Notes: a model not told the origin generated them from the sequence alone. A DNA stretch of 19,207 nt from CAYVXE01 sp964455375 (GCA_964455375.1 CAYVXE010000088.1:1-19207), one strand, 5' to 3'; positions 9,294-16,720 are shown, counted from the first letter of the stretch. Numbers and translations are program-made.

Positions 9294-9433
9294 GGCTTCA
9301 GCCTGCGAGGGCAAGGTCTTGCCTGTAACAAAAACGCTGCTACTTTGATACTTCATTCGTAACCAGAACATTTCACGAAACACCGAACGTCACCGGAGGA
9401 CACCGAAAAATCGGTATCAGTTAACTGTCACTA

Positions 9434-9460
9434 TGTCATTCCGACCGCAGGGAGGAATCT
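9434..9460. repeat. Repeat C, copy 1 (TGTCATTCCG...GAGGAATCT)
   Basis: A 27-base element, TGTCATTCCG, five bases, then a stretch ending GGAGGAATCT. It matches 9795-9821 with two mismatches. This element type is widespread between genes in environmental bacterial genomes as far as I recall. Confidence 0.8.
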
Positions 9461-9517
9461 TTGAGGAAACATATCTCTCTTCAAAAATAGTATTTTATTG
9501 CGTCTGTTTTTTAATCA

Positions 9518-9622
9518 AAAATCGACATTCCTTGTTCTGAAACCGCTTTCTTTGTCCAGACCTTTCGGCTGCACTGCGTTGCGCTCAAGGTGACAGGGGA
9601 GAGGAGTGAATTCTGTAGCGTA
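9518..9622. repeat. Repeat B, copy 2
   Basis: Second copy of the element at 9184-9293, same orientation, with the core CTTTCGGCTGCACTGCGTTG and the shared tail ending TAGCGTA. Confidence 0.8.
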
Positions 9623-9710
9623 AAATTTATTCTGTGTAAACATTTCATTGAACACCGAAGGTCACTGAAGCCCACCTAAAAGTCCTACCAGCTTCTCATT
9701 TGAGACTTTT

Positions 9711-9743
9711 ACAGATTCCATCTTTCTTAAAGATGGAATCTGT
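9711..9743. repeat. Perfect 15-bp inverted repeat with 3-base loop
   Basis: ACAGATTCCATCTTT, loop CTT, and the exact reverse complement. Neither side carries the T-run of a canonical terminator in the exit direction, so an extragenic palindrome is more likely than a terminator. It sits between two D copies and may have been inserted there. Confidence 0.8.
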
Positions 9744-9794
9744 TGGGCGTACGAGGGTCACTGAAGGACACCGAAAAGTCGCCTCCTATTACTC

Positions 9795-9821
9795 TGTCAT
9801 TCCGAACGCAGAGAGGAATCT
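9795..9821. repeat. Repeat C, copy 2
   Basis: TGTCATTCCGAACGCAGAGA then GGAATCT; pairs with 9434-9460 in the same orientation. The similar tail (TTTCTCTCCAAAAA) also recurs after copy 1. Confidence 0.8.
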
Positions 9822-9923
9822 GGAAGGAAATTAATTTCTCTCCAAAAACAAATGCTACCCAAAAGAACAATCCACACCTCCAATTCGCAATTGAAGACTC
9901 GTAATTAAAAGATTGAGCATCCG

Positions 9924-9976
9924 CACACGGATGTCACAGGTAAAACGGATTAATCCGGATTCCAACATGACAATCT
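9924..9976. repeat. Repeat A, copy 2 (53 bp, direct)
   Basis: Same length and orientation as 9131-9183. It ends ten bases before the stop codon of the kynurenine 3-monooxygenase gene, so it forms the immediate downstream edge of the operon. Confidence 0.85.
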
Positions 9977-9985
9977 GAAGCCGAA

Positions 9986-11338
9986 TTATGAAAAACGTTC
10001 CAAAGAAGAAAGCAATGTTTTGGCTTTTGCCCAATCCAATTCGTCAACGTTCTGAATGTCTTTACAAAGTTCAGTGAGAATTTCTTCTTGCAGTCTGCCT
10101 CTTGAAAGCGCAGTTGAGTAGGGGACACGGTGGAATGAAACCATGGAATAGTTAGGAATGAAGCGGTCAGGATAGGCATCTTCCAGGGCGAATTCAACTT
10201 GTTTTTTCAAAGCAAATTTCGGTCCCGCCACGTGATCACGCATTTCATGGTAATTTGCCAGTGAAAGTTCAGCAACTGCATCCGTATTTACCTTACGTCT
10301 TTTTTCAAAATCAGTGAAAACTTTTTGCCAATCGTATGTAAAATCGGTCAGGCATTCATTTAGAATTGAACAGTCCTCAAAGCCGCAGTTAATTCCCTGT
10401 CCAAAAAAAGGCACGATTGCATGTGCAGCATCGCCTAAAATGCAGGCTTTGTCTTGATAATGCCAGTGGTCGCATTTTATAGTGGCCAGGTGACCTGTTG
10501 GGTGGTTGAAAAAATCCTCAAACAGAGTGGGCATAAGGTGAAGCGCATCTAAGAATTGCGTTTTAAAAAACCGGCGGACAGCCTCCTGGTTAGATAGAGA
10601 TGCAAAACTTGTGGCACCCTGCAACGGCAAAAAGAGCGTACAGGTGAAGCTGCCGTCTGAATTGGGAAGGGCAATGAGCATAAACGATTTGCGCGGCCAA
10701 ATATGGAGTGCATTTTTCTCCAACCAAAAATCACCATCGGGGGCAGGGGGAATGGTAAGCTCTTTATACCCGTGTTCAAGATCAGCTTTCGAATAATGGG
10801 AGCTTCCAGCATTCATGATTGCGGTTCTTACCTCGGATGCAGAACCATCCGTGCCAATGACCCGCACAAAGCTATGAGTGGTTTTGGCAGAAGATCGTTG
10901 GTGTTCAATGGTCAGTTCGTTGGATGTGAAATTTAAGTCCGTACATTTTTGGTTAAAGTGAATCGTGACGCCATGGTCTCGTTCTGCCGAGTCCAGTAAT
11001 ATTTTATTCAATGCTGCACGGGAAACGGAGTAAATAACTTCCGATGGTTTATGGCCGTAAGGGATAAACTGGAGATGCCCTTCCACAGAATGAAGCAATC
11101 GTCCTTTCATGGGAATTGCATTTTCCATGATTCTCTCTTTCAGTTCCACCTCACCAAGAGCATGGAATCCACGTTCAGACAATGCCAAATTAATCGATCG
11201 ACCGGCGTTTATTTTCTCCCTCCGGATATCCGGACGCTGTTCAAATATTTCAACGCAAAATCCATTCTTCGCCAGATAAATCGACAATAAAGCCCCGGCA
11301 AGACCAGCTCCAATTAATGTAATATCATCCTTTCTCAT
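9986..11338 (-). CDS. kmo: Kynurenine 3-monooxygenase (FAD-dependent)
   Basis: 450 residues, the normal length. It hydroxylates kynurenine to 3-hydroxykynurenine using NADPH and O2, feeding kynureninase encoded just upstream. The N-terminus holds the FAD dinucleotide motif GAGLAG (residues 10-15), followed by an acidic strand end (VEIFEQRPD) and RREKINAGRSINLALSERG, diagnostic for this enzyme rather than other aromatic hydroxylases. The second FAD motif GDAAHAIVPFFGQGINCGFEDC lies near residue 300. The C-terminus includes NYHEMRDHVAGPKFALKKQVE, typical for Kmo. I see no C-terminal membrane helix, as in other bacterial versions. It is the last gene of the cluster, 74 bases after the SRPBCC gene. 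No clear terminator follows; a repeat A copy begins about ten bases past the stop. Confidence 0.95.
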   Translation of the reverse strand: MRKDDITLIGAGLAGALLSIYLAKNGFCVEIFEQRPDIRREKINAGRSINLALSERGFHALGEVELKERIMENAIPMKGRLLHSVEGHLQFIPYGHKPSEVIYSVSRAALNKILLDSAERDHGVTIHFNQKCTDLNFTSNELTIEHQRSSAKTTHSFVRVIGTDGSASEVRTAIMNAGSSHYSKADLEHGYKELTIPPAPDGDFWLEKNALHIWPRKSFMLIALPNSDGSFTCTLFLPLQGATSFASLSNQEAVRRFFKTQFLDALHLMPTLFEDFFNHPTGHLATIKCDHWHYQDKACILGDAAHAIVPFFGQGINCGFEDCSILNECLTDFTYDWQKVFTDFEKRRKVNTDAVAELSLANYHEMRDHVAGPKFALKKQVEFALEDAYPDRFIPNYSMVSFHRVPYSTALSRGRLQEEILTELCKDIQNVDELDWAKAKTLLSSLERFS

Positions 11339-11412
11339 GATTACTTTAAGTGTTTTTGCATAAAATTTGTTTTTGCTGGCAGAGGTTGTGCATTTTTAGG
11401 AAATAAGTCCGA

Positions 11413-11973
11413 TTAATTTTCTTTTTTGGTTAATGCGTCCTCTTCTTTCTGCGGTATGGATTCAGCAACCTCTTTCAGTTTTGCTAACCCTCTGTCAAAA
11501 TATGGACCCACAAATGTGTCGATCATTAAGCCGAAATAGCGATTGATAAGATTATAGCCCGCATCTCCATTGATACCCCACGTAACTTTCGTTCCACCGT
11601 CTGTTTCTTCAAATGTCCAGATACCCTTAGCTTTTCCTTCATCTGTAAAATCCAGGTCTGTTGTAATGGCGGCATTCTCGATGCTTTTTTCAATTGTGAG
11701 GGAACCTTCACCGGATTTTTCACTGGTCCAACGATAGGATGCGCCTTTTCCTTTTGTAATTTCGCCGTATGTAATTTTGATGGTGGGATCTTCTGCTTGC
11801 CACGGTGACCATGACTCCCATTTTTGCAGATCATTGACCTGTTCGAATACGTTTGCTACGGGGGCTTTAATCACGATAGAGCGTTTTGCGCTGTACTGTG
11901 CAGGCAGGAAAAATCCTACAATGACCAAAAGCAAAATAATTCCTAAAATTGCAAAACCGATTTTCTTTAACAT
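11413..11973 (-). CDS. SRPBCC (polyketide cyclase-like) protein with N-terminal membrane anchor
   Basis: 186 residues. The start at 11973 has GGAGG six bases upstream. Residues 4-24 are a hydrophobic helix (KIGFAILGIILLLVIVGFFL), followed by the SRPBCC start-type domain: YSAKRSIVIKAPVANVFEQV, LQKWESWSPW, DGGTKVTWGINGD and a long C-terminal helix around FVGPYFDRGLAKL. The ligand of this helix-grip fold cannot be predicted. It lies between kynU (33 bases upstream) and kmo (74 bases downstream), so it is probably co-transcribed. It might shield a hydrophobic or reactive intermediate at the membrane, but that is speculation; this family is common and often an operon passenger. Confidence 0.85.
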   Translation of the reverse strand: MLKKIGFAILGIILLLVIVGFFLPAQYSAKRSIVIKAPVANVFEQVNDLQKWESWSPWQAEDPTIKITYGEITKGKGASYRWTSEKSGEGSLTIEKSIENAAITTDLDFTDEGKAKGIWTFEETDGGTKVTWGINGDAGYNLINRYFGLMIDTFVGPYFDRGLAKLKEVAESIPQKEEDALTKKEN

Positions 11974-12006
11974 AACCTTCCTCCAGATTAGTGAATAGTA
12001 AATGGT

Positions 12007-13284
12007 TTAGACAGAATTTGCTAATGCATTTTTAAATAGATTTACAAAATTAAAACCATCTGTATACGTATTATACAAAGGAACCGGCGCAATGCGGATG
12101 ACATCCGGTTGCCGCCAATCACAAATTACTCCGGATTTAGTTAGTAGGACATGAACCTCCTGGCCGCTCGTCTTCATTTGAATGGAGAGTTGACAGCCTC
12201 GCTGCTGTGGATCCTTTGGAGTGATGATCCGAAAATGTTCACTTGACAAGTCATTGAGTAGGAATTCAATATAAGCCGTGAGTTTTTTACTTTTCTCGAC
12301 CATCTTTTTGAAGTCAGCCCTATCAAAAATGTCTAAAGAAGCACGGAGCGCTGCCATCGACAAAATAGGTGGATTGCTGAGTTGCCAACCTTCGGCACCG
12401 GGAATCGCCTTAAAATCGGGCCCCATTAAAAAACGTGTCTCCTTATCGTGTCCCCACCATCCGGAAAATCTCGGCAAATCATCCGCGTGCGAAAATCTCT
12501 CGTGCACAAAACAACCGGCAATTCCACCGGGACCGGCATTCAGGTATTTATAATTACACCAAACCGCAAAATCCACATCCCAATCGTGCAAGTGCAAAGC
12601 CAGGTTCCCTGCGGCATGAGCGCAATCGAAACCCACGACACATCCCATTTTGTGCCCTGCCCGGGTTATTTGGTCCATCTCGAATGCCTGGCCGGAATAG
12701 TAGTTTATGCCACCTAATAAAATCAACGCAATTGTGTCACCTTGTTTTTCGATGAACTCGACGATGTCCTCCGTGCGGTGTGTGGATTCACCCGGTCGCA
12801 ACGGCAGTTTTAAGAGAGCACGTTCCGGATCGTAATTATGAAAACGTATCTGTGATTTTACGGCGTACTGGTCAGATGGAAAAGCGTTTGCCTCCATGAG
12901 AATTTTGTAGCGGTTCGCAGTCGGACGGTAGAATGAGACCAGCATCAAGTGCAGATTTACGGTCAACGTATTCATGACGACAACTTCAATCGGCCTGGCA
13001 CCGACAATTCGGGCAGTCTGCTCAGTCAAATATTCGTGATAGGGCAGCCACGGGTTTTTGGCGTGAAAATGCCCCGCAACTGCCAACGTTTCCCAATCGA
13101 GCATCTCTTGTTCGAGATAAGAGCGCGATGATTTCGGTTGCAAGCCTAGGGAATTACCACAAAAATAAATTACTTCGCTGCCGTCTTCCTGCCTGGGTAT
13201 GTAAAATTGCTCCCGAAAGTGTGCGAATGGGTCGTTTCCGTCTAATTGGAGTGCGAATTCTTTGTCATTTCTAAAATTATTCAT
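12007..13284 (-). CDS. kynU: Kynureninase (PLP-dependent)
   Basis: 425 residues, normal length. It cleaves 3-hydroxykynurenine (or kynurenine) to 3-hydroxyanthranilate (or anthranilate) plus alanine. Motifs: YFCGNSLGLQPK near residue 40; VVMNTLTVNLHLMLVSFYRPT; FDCAHAAGNLALHLHDWDVDFAVWCNYKYLNAGPGGIAG with the PLP Schiff-base Lys at residue 246; FSGWWGHD; GWQLSNPPI; and a C-terminal CDWRQPDVIRIAPVPLYNTY that contacts the substrate carboxylate. Start at 13284, only 12 bases after the DUF3179 stop, which indicates tight co-transcription; an AGAGAAG sequence is a modest ribosome binding site. Its product feeds the dioxygenase encoded about 3 kb upstream in the same operon. Confidence 0.96.
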   Translation of the reverse strand: MNNFRNDKEFALQLDGNDPFAHFREQFYIPRQEDGSEVIYFCGNSLGLQPKSSRSYLEQEMLDWETLAVAGHFHAKNPWLPYHEYLTEQTARIVGARPIEVVVMNTLTVNLHLMLVSFYRPTANRYKILMEANAFPSDQYAVKSQIRFHNYDPERALLKLPLRPGESTHRTEDIVEFIEKQGDTIALILLGGINYYSGQAFEMDQITRAGHKMGCVVGFDCAHAAGNLALHLHDWDVDFAVWCNYKYLNAGPGGIAGCFVHERFSHADDLPRFSGWWGHDKETRFLMGPDFKAIPGAEGWQLSNPPILSMAALRASLDIFDRADFKKMVEKSKKLTAYIEFLLNDLSSEHFRIITPKDPQQRGCQLSIQMKTSGQEVHVLLTKSGVICDWRQPDVIRIAPVPLYNTYTDGFNFVNLFKNALANSV

Positions 13285-13296
13285 CAGAGCTTCTCT

Positions 13297-14235
13297 TTAA
13301 TTTTTAGCCTTAAAAATTTCGGAATTTGGGTAAAAAGATAGCCAGCCGTTCTTGTAACAAAGAACGGTTGAGAGCAGTTTCCCTTTCGCATCTTTTGCCC
13401 ATGCCGACATAGCTTCCGTTTTGTAAAAAATTTGAACTTTTTGTCCTCCGATATTTTTTCCAAACGGTGTTTTCGCCTTTGCCAATTCATGTAGTGGAAA
13501 ATACACCGGTTGGTTGTTTATCACCAATCCTAATCCAAGGGTCGATGTGTCATGTGTTTTCTGGCGTTCCTTCGGTCGTGGTGCGCCAGGTTTTCGATTG
13601 CGGTAGAGATACGGAAAGCCCTTTTTATCCGGAACGTAAAATACTTTTGTGTCGGGATGTTTCTTCAGCCAGTATTTCCAGGTCACTTGCTGCGATGGAA
13701 CGATTTGCAAAGGTGTGTTCTCCATTGGACCACTTACCGCTTTTCCCTGAAGTTGAGACCAGATGCTGTTTGTCTCCCGATCTACGAACAACAGGTTGTC
13801 TTTAATGAGGCCTTCTGCAAAATCAAATGTCAGATTTTTGTCTTTCACGTTGCGGGCGTACACGACGCCGGATCCGGTTAACGGTCACCATGTTGGAGCA
13901 ACCGGGAGGTCACCGACCTTACTATCGACGATTTCATACATGGCGAGAAAACGTACTGGAAATGCAATGGCAAGGCTGTCATGGACAATGCCGATCACCA
14001 GTTCTTCATCGGTGAGGTTGACTTTGTCTGCGTCCACAATTGGCAGGTTCACGGGAGCGGCATGGACGGCAACTTCCACCTCTTCCATGGGGCCACCCGG
14101 ATGCGCCTGCATTTTCCCTCTGACGGTTTTCGCAGGGGTTTGTGGCGCCTGCGGATTTTCCTGAGCGTAAATAAAAGATGCTGCTAAGCACAATCCAAGC
14201 AATAGAGTCAGTTTCGAATAAATCTTTTTTAACAT
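13297..14235 (-). CDS. DUF3179 protein, candidate selenoprotein with in-frame UGA (Sec117)
   Basis: A single frame of 312 residues from ATG at 14235 to TAA at 13297, interrupted only by TGA at 13887-13885 (codon 117). TCCGGAGGGA lies just upstream of the start, and the N-terminus is a signal peptide (KLTLLLGLCLAASFIYAQ). Residues before the TGA (IAFPVRFLAMYEIVDSKVGDLPVAPTW) and after it (PLTGSGVVYARNV, LLFVDRETNSIWSQLQGKAVSGP, TTW-like VTWKYWLKKHPDTKVF) together form one DUF3179 domain. The TGA falls exactly on the Cys of the family's 'YCPLTG/YCPLCG' motif. UGA is a normal stop elsewhere in the window (the decarboxylase and FG-GAP genes), so global reassignment is unlikely. Selenocysteine is the best reading, supported by a hairpin directly after the codon. 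A Cys-to-stop point mutation or sequencing error remains possible. The function of DUF3179 is unknown; export suggests an envelope redox or metal role (inference). It lies 78 bases after the cyclase and 12 before kynU. Confidence 0.8.
13848..13887 (-). promoter_or_regulatory. Putative bacterial SECIS element following the UGA of the DUF3179 gene
   Basis: Counting bases after the UGA: nt 16-20 GGCGU pair with nt 26-30 ACGCC around a five-base loop CGUGU (nt 21-25), and nt 2-5 CGUU pair with nt 34-37 AACG below an asymmetric internal loop. The loop begins 20 nt after UGA, and a G followed by U sits at its second position. Bacterial SECIS hairpins are expected to have a small apical loop with an early G roughly 16-37 nt after the UGA. 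The pairing is seen directly; SelB binding is inferred. A competing palindrome (CCGGAUCCGG, nt 8-17) shares bases with the upper stem. Confidence 0.55.
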
Positions 14236-14313
14236 TTGTTTCCCTCCGGAAATGAGTGCAAACCTGTGAGATAAGAAATTTAACTTTTTAAAATCATTTC
14301 TTCCAAACAATTT

Positions 14314-15129
14314 TTATGTACGCAGATGAAACAGAATTGGCCGGCTCGGTGCAGCATCGGCGACAAATGCCGGAATTTGCAAGTTCAACAAATAAGTACC
14401 GTCCTGAATAGAATCGGGTACAAAGATCATTTCTGTAATCGTACTTAGAGAATGGGAGTCCGGATTTACATCATGACTTTCAGGTGGCAGGCCCCAAAAA
14501 ATATGATGTGTGGTCATCTTCCCACCGTCGAAGGTCCGATCCACTGATGGAACATCAACCAGCAAATGTTTAACGCCTGTATGCACAATAAACTGCATGG
14601 CTTCCGTTGTAAAATAGGGCGGAGGCGGCTCACCGTATTCCCGGGCTATTTTTGCCGTGTCATTTGGCAACGTTCTGATGATCAACGCTGCGCAGAAACT
14701 TTTGGAATTCTCAGAAAGTGCCTCTTTAATAGCATTTCGTGTCAGGAGTTGATCTCCGGATTTAGCAGCCGGTTGACAGGTTTCTTCTGTCTGAGAAACA
14801 TCGACCGGATTTACTGAAATAAGGGTAGCCGGTATGAAACAAGATGTCAAGACTCTCTGAACAGAAATCCTCTCAAAAGCCAGATGTCCCACGCATTCTG
14901 TGTGCGTCCCGTTACAATGTGGAATAATTCTGTACTCCTCGAAATTACAACTACCACCCCTGCGTGTATCCCCGATAAAGCTGCCATCTTCATAAGCATG
15001 GGCTGTCGCTTTAGGTACATTGTACGTATTCGGCTGAGCACTATCAAAATGCACGGGGATAGAGATGTCCATGGGATTCGTTATGTCTGCGTTGTAGACT
15101 TTTCCGTTGAGTTCGAGGTTTATTTTCAT
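14314..15129 (-). CDS. Cyclase-family metal hydrolase, candidate kynurenine formamidase (KynB-like)
   Basis: 271 residues from ATG at 15129. This start overlaps the decarboxylase stop as ATGA, so translation is probably coupled; the longer frame from 15162 would overlap more and has no support. The metal motif is HCNGTHTECVGH (His71, His76, Glu78, His82), a variant of the family's HxGTHxDxPxH with Glu for Asp and one extra residue. Further KynB-like features: FCAALIIRTLPN, HLLVDVPSVDRTFDGG and a following HHIFWGLP. KynB hydrolyses N-formylkynurenine to kynurenine and formate, the step that would feed this operon, and the location argues for it. Because the ligand set is atypical, another amide or lactone hydrolase in the pathway is possible. 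No signal peptide seen. Confidence 0.85.
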   Translation of the reverse strand: MKINLELNGKVYNADITNPMDISIPVHFDSAQPNTYNVPKATAHAYEDGSFIGDTRRGGSCNFEEYRIIPHCNGTHTECVGHLAFERISVQRVLTSCFIPATLISVNPVDVSQTEETCQPAAKSGDQLLTRNAIKEALSENSKSFCAALIIRTLPNDTAKIAREYGEPPPPYFTTEAMQFIVHTGVKHLLVDVPSVDRTFDGGKMTTHHIFWGLPPESHDVNPDSHSLSTITEMIFVPDSIQDGTYLLNLQIPAFVADAAPSRPILFHLRT

Positions 15130-16151
15130 AGCAAAAACCGGCTCCTTTGCAATCCTAACCACTCAAGCGCAGTCTTGCTAAGAAGTTGTTCTTTTGTTTC
15201 TCGTGAAAGCGAATGCATGGACTCAATGAGTTTACCGGGTTCAAGTTCTCCTAGAGGGAACGGATAATCCGAGCCCATGGCAATGCGTTCGGCGCCAATG
15301 AGTGCAATTAAATAATTTAGAACAGTTTCGTCATGCACGAGCGAGTCGAGATAAAAATGGCCTAAATAGTGTCCCGGAGCGACATCATTGTCCACGGCGC
15401 AAAGATCGGGGCGGACGTTGAAACCATGTTCGATGCGCCCCACGGTTGCGGGGAAGGAGCCGCCGCCGTGGGCAAAGGCGATGCGTAGTTTTGGAAATTT
15501 TTCAAAAATACCGCCGAAAATCATCGAACAGATGGCAAGGCTGGTTTCTGCAGGCATACCCACCAGCCAGGGCAGCCAGTATTTTGCCATTTTCTCTTTG
15601 CCCATCATATCCCATGGATGCACAAAAATTGCCGCACTCAAATCTTCAGCGGCTTCGTAGACCGGAAACAAAACGTCCTCGTTCAAATTCCAATCATTGA
15701 TGTGCGTACCGATTTCTACACCGGCAAGGCCAAGTTCCTTCACGCAGCGTTCCAACTCCTGCACGGCTAAATCCGGCGCCTGCATGGGCAACGTTCCTAA
15801 ACCCACAAACCTGGTGGGAAATTCATGGACGACGGAGGCAATGTGGTCATTCAGGATTCTCGACAAATCCAAAGTATGTTCCGGCTTTGCCCAATAGCTG
15901 AACATCACCGGAACTGTGGAAAGAACCTGAACATGCACACCATGCCGGTCGCACTCCTGCCTCCGGACATCGGCGTCCCAGCAATTATGTTGGATTTCCC
16001 TGAAAAATTTGCCATCGACGAGCATTTTAGCGCAGCACGGTTTGTGGTGTTCCAAATTTATAAAACCACCGTAACCGTATTTTTCACGCAAGTTCGGCCA
16101 GGTCTCCGGAAGAATATGTGTGTGAATATCGATTTTTAGTAGTTTATCCAT
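15126..16151 (-). CDS. nbaD: 2-amino-3-carboxymuconate-6-semialdehyde decarboxylase (ACMSD)
   Basis: 341 residues, close to the family norm. This amidohydrolase removes the carboxylate from ACMS, the ring-opened product of the dioxygenase encoded 35 bases upstream, giving 2-aminomuconate semialdehyde. This diverts carbon away from spontaneous quinolinate formation and thus away from NAD synthesis. Zinc ligands are visible: IDIHTHILP (His10, His12), FVHPWDMMG, AFAHGGGSFPATVGRIEHG, and Asp in GSDYPFPLGE near residue 293. PEHTLDLSRILNDHIA and ELGLAGVEIGTHI are typical of ACMSD. The stop codon is TGA and overlaps the start of the cyclase gene. Confidence 0.96.
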   Translation of the reverse strand: MDKLLKIDIHTHILPETWPNLREKYGYGGFINLEHHKPCCAKMLVDGKFFREIQHNCWDADVRRQECDRHGVHVQVLSTVPVMFSYWAKPEHTLDLSRILNDHIASVVHEFPTRFVGLGTLPMQAPDLAVQELERCVKELGLAGVEIGTHINDWNLNEDVLFPVYEAAEDLSAAIFVHPWDMMGKEKMAKYWLPWLVGMPAETSLAICSMIFGGIFEKFPKLRIAFAHGGGSFPATVGRIEHGFNVRPDLCAVDNDVAPGHYLGHFYLDSLVHDETVLNYLIALIGAERIAMGSDYPFPLGELEPGKLIESMHSLSRETKEQLLSKTALEWLGLQRSRFLL

Positions 16152-16186
16152 GAAGGTTCATCATTCGTAAATTATATTTTGGAATC

Positions 16187-16720
16187 CTACTTTTTGGTAG
16201 GTGGCTGCATAACACTACCGCACTTCTTACATTTTCTTAATTCTTCCGATCCGTGAAAATTTTCCATGACTCCACGGAGTTTGTCCACAATATCTGATGG
16301 TTTATCCAGGTGAAAATATTGATCGTAGACTTTTTCTCCGCAATTATCGCAAAACCACATACAACCGTCGTTTTCATCTTCCTGTCTGGTACGTTCAATC
16401 ACCAGTCCAATAGTGTTGGCCGGACGTTGTGGTGAGTGCGGCACTTTGGGCGGAAGCAGAAAAATGTCGCCTTGCCTGATGTGAATGTCCCGTTTTTCAC
16501 CGTCCTCGATTATTTTTAAGACAATATCGCCTTCGATTTGCATGAAAAGTTCTTCACCTTCATTGTAGTGATAGTCCTTGCGTGAATTAGGTCCGCCTAC
16601 GACCATTACGATAAAATCCTCTGCTTCGTCATAGACACATTTATTGCCAACGGGAGGTTTAAGCAGGTCCCGGTGATCATCGATCCAGCTTTGGAAACTG
16701 AATGCTGCTAATTTTCCCAT
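16187..16720 (-). CDS. nbaC: 3-hydroxyanthranilate 3,4-dioxygenase
   Basis: 177 residues, typical for the bacterial enzyme. It opens the ring of 3-hydroxyanthranilate with O2 to give ACMS. The cupin iron ligands are His51, Glu57 and His95 (in DYHYNEGEELF and PPKVPHSPQRP), matching the numbering I recall for the Cupriavidus metallidurans enzyme; substrate-binding Arg47 and Arg99 are present, and Glu109 replaces Glu110 through a one-residue deletion. The C-terminal rubredoxin-like iron site is complete: Cys124/Cys127 (CDNC) and Cys164/Cys167 (CKKC). GGAG lies eight bases before the ATG. It is 36 bases after the deaminase and 35 before the decarboxylase, so clearly one operon. Confidence 0.97.
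   Translation of the reverse strand: MGKLAAFSFQSWIDDHRDLLKPPVGNKCVYDEAEDFIVMVVGGPNSRKDYHYNEGEELFMQIEGDIVLKIIEDGEKRDIHIRQGDIFLLPPKVPHSPQRPANTIGLVIERTRQEDENDGCMWFCDNCGEKVYDQYFHLDKPSDIVDKLRGVMENFHGSEELRKCKKCGSVMQPPTKK

Larger units (their letters stand above)
8963..9985. other. Gene-free region of degenerate intergenic repeats
   Basis: About 1 kb with no credible gene. From 9131 to 9976 it is a mosaic of repeat families: A (9131, 9924), B (9184, 9518), D (9367, 9639, about 9752), C (9434, 9795), a GTAGGCTTCAGCCTGC palindromic motif at about 9292-9307, and a 15-bp hairpin at 9711-9743. The order A-B-D-C-B-D-hairpin-D-C-A suggests a duplicated B-D-C unit bounded by the A copies. The part next to MaoC (8963-9130) is unique sequence. 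Confidence 0.75.

Noticed and set aside
9131..9976. CRISPR array
   Set aside because: Repeats are of several kinds, unequal spacing and degenerate; there is no regular repeat-spacer pattern and no cas gene.
13297..13863. Separate 188-codon gene starting at GTG 13863
   Set aside because: It lacks the first half of the DUF3179 domain and a convincing ribosome binding site. The upstream codons continue the same domain in the same frame through the TGA, so it is better read as the second part of one protein.
13885..13887. UGA reassigned as Trp or Gly across the genome
   Set aside because: The decarboxylase gene (stop at 15128-15126) and the FG-GAP gene (stop at 3175-3173) end with TGA at the normal family length, so UGA is a stop in this genome.
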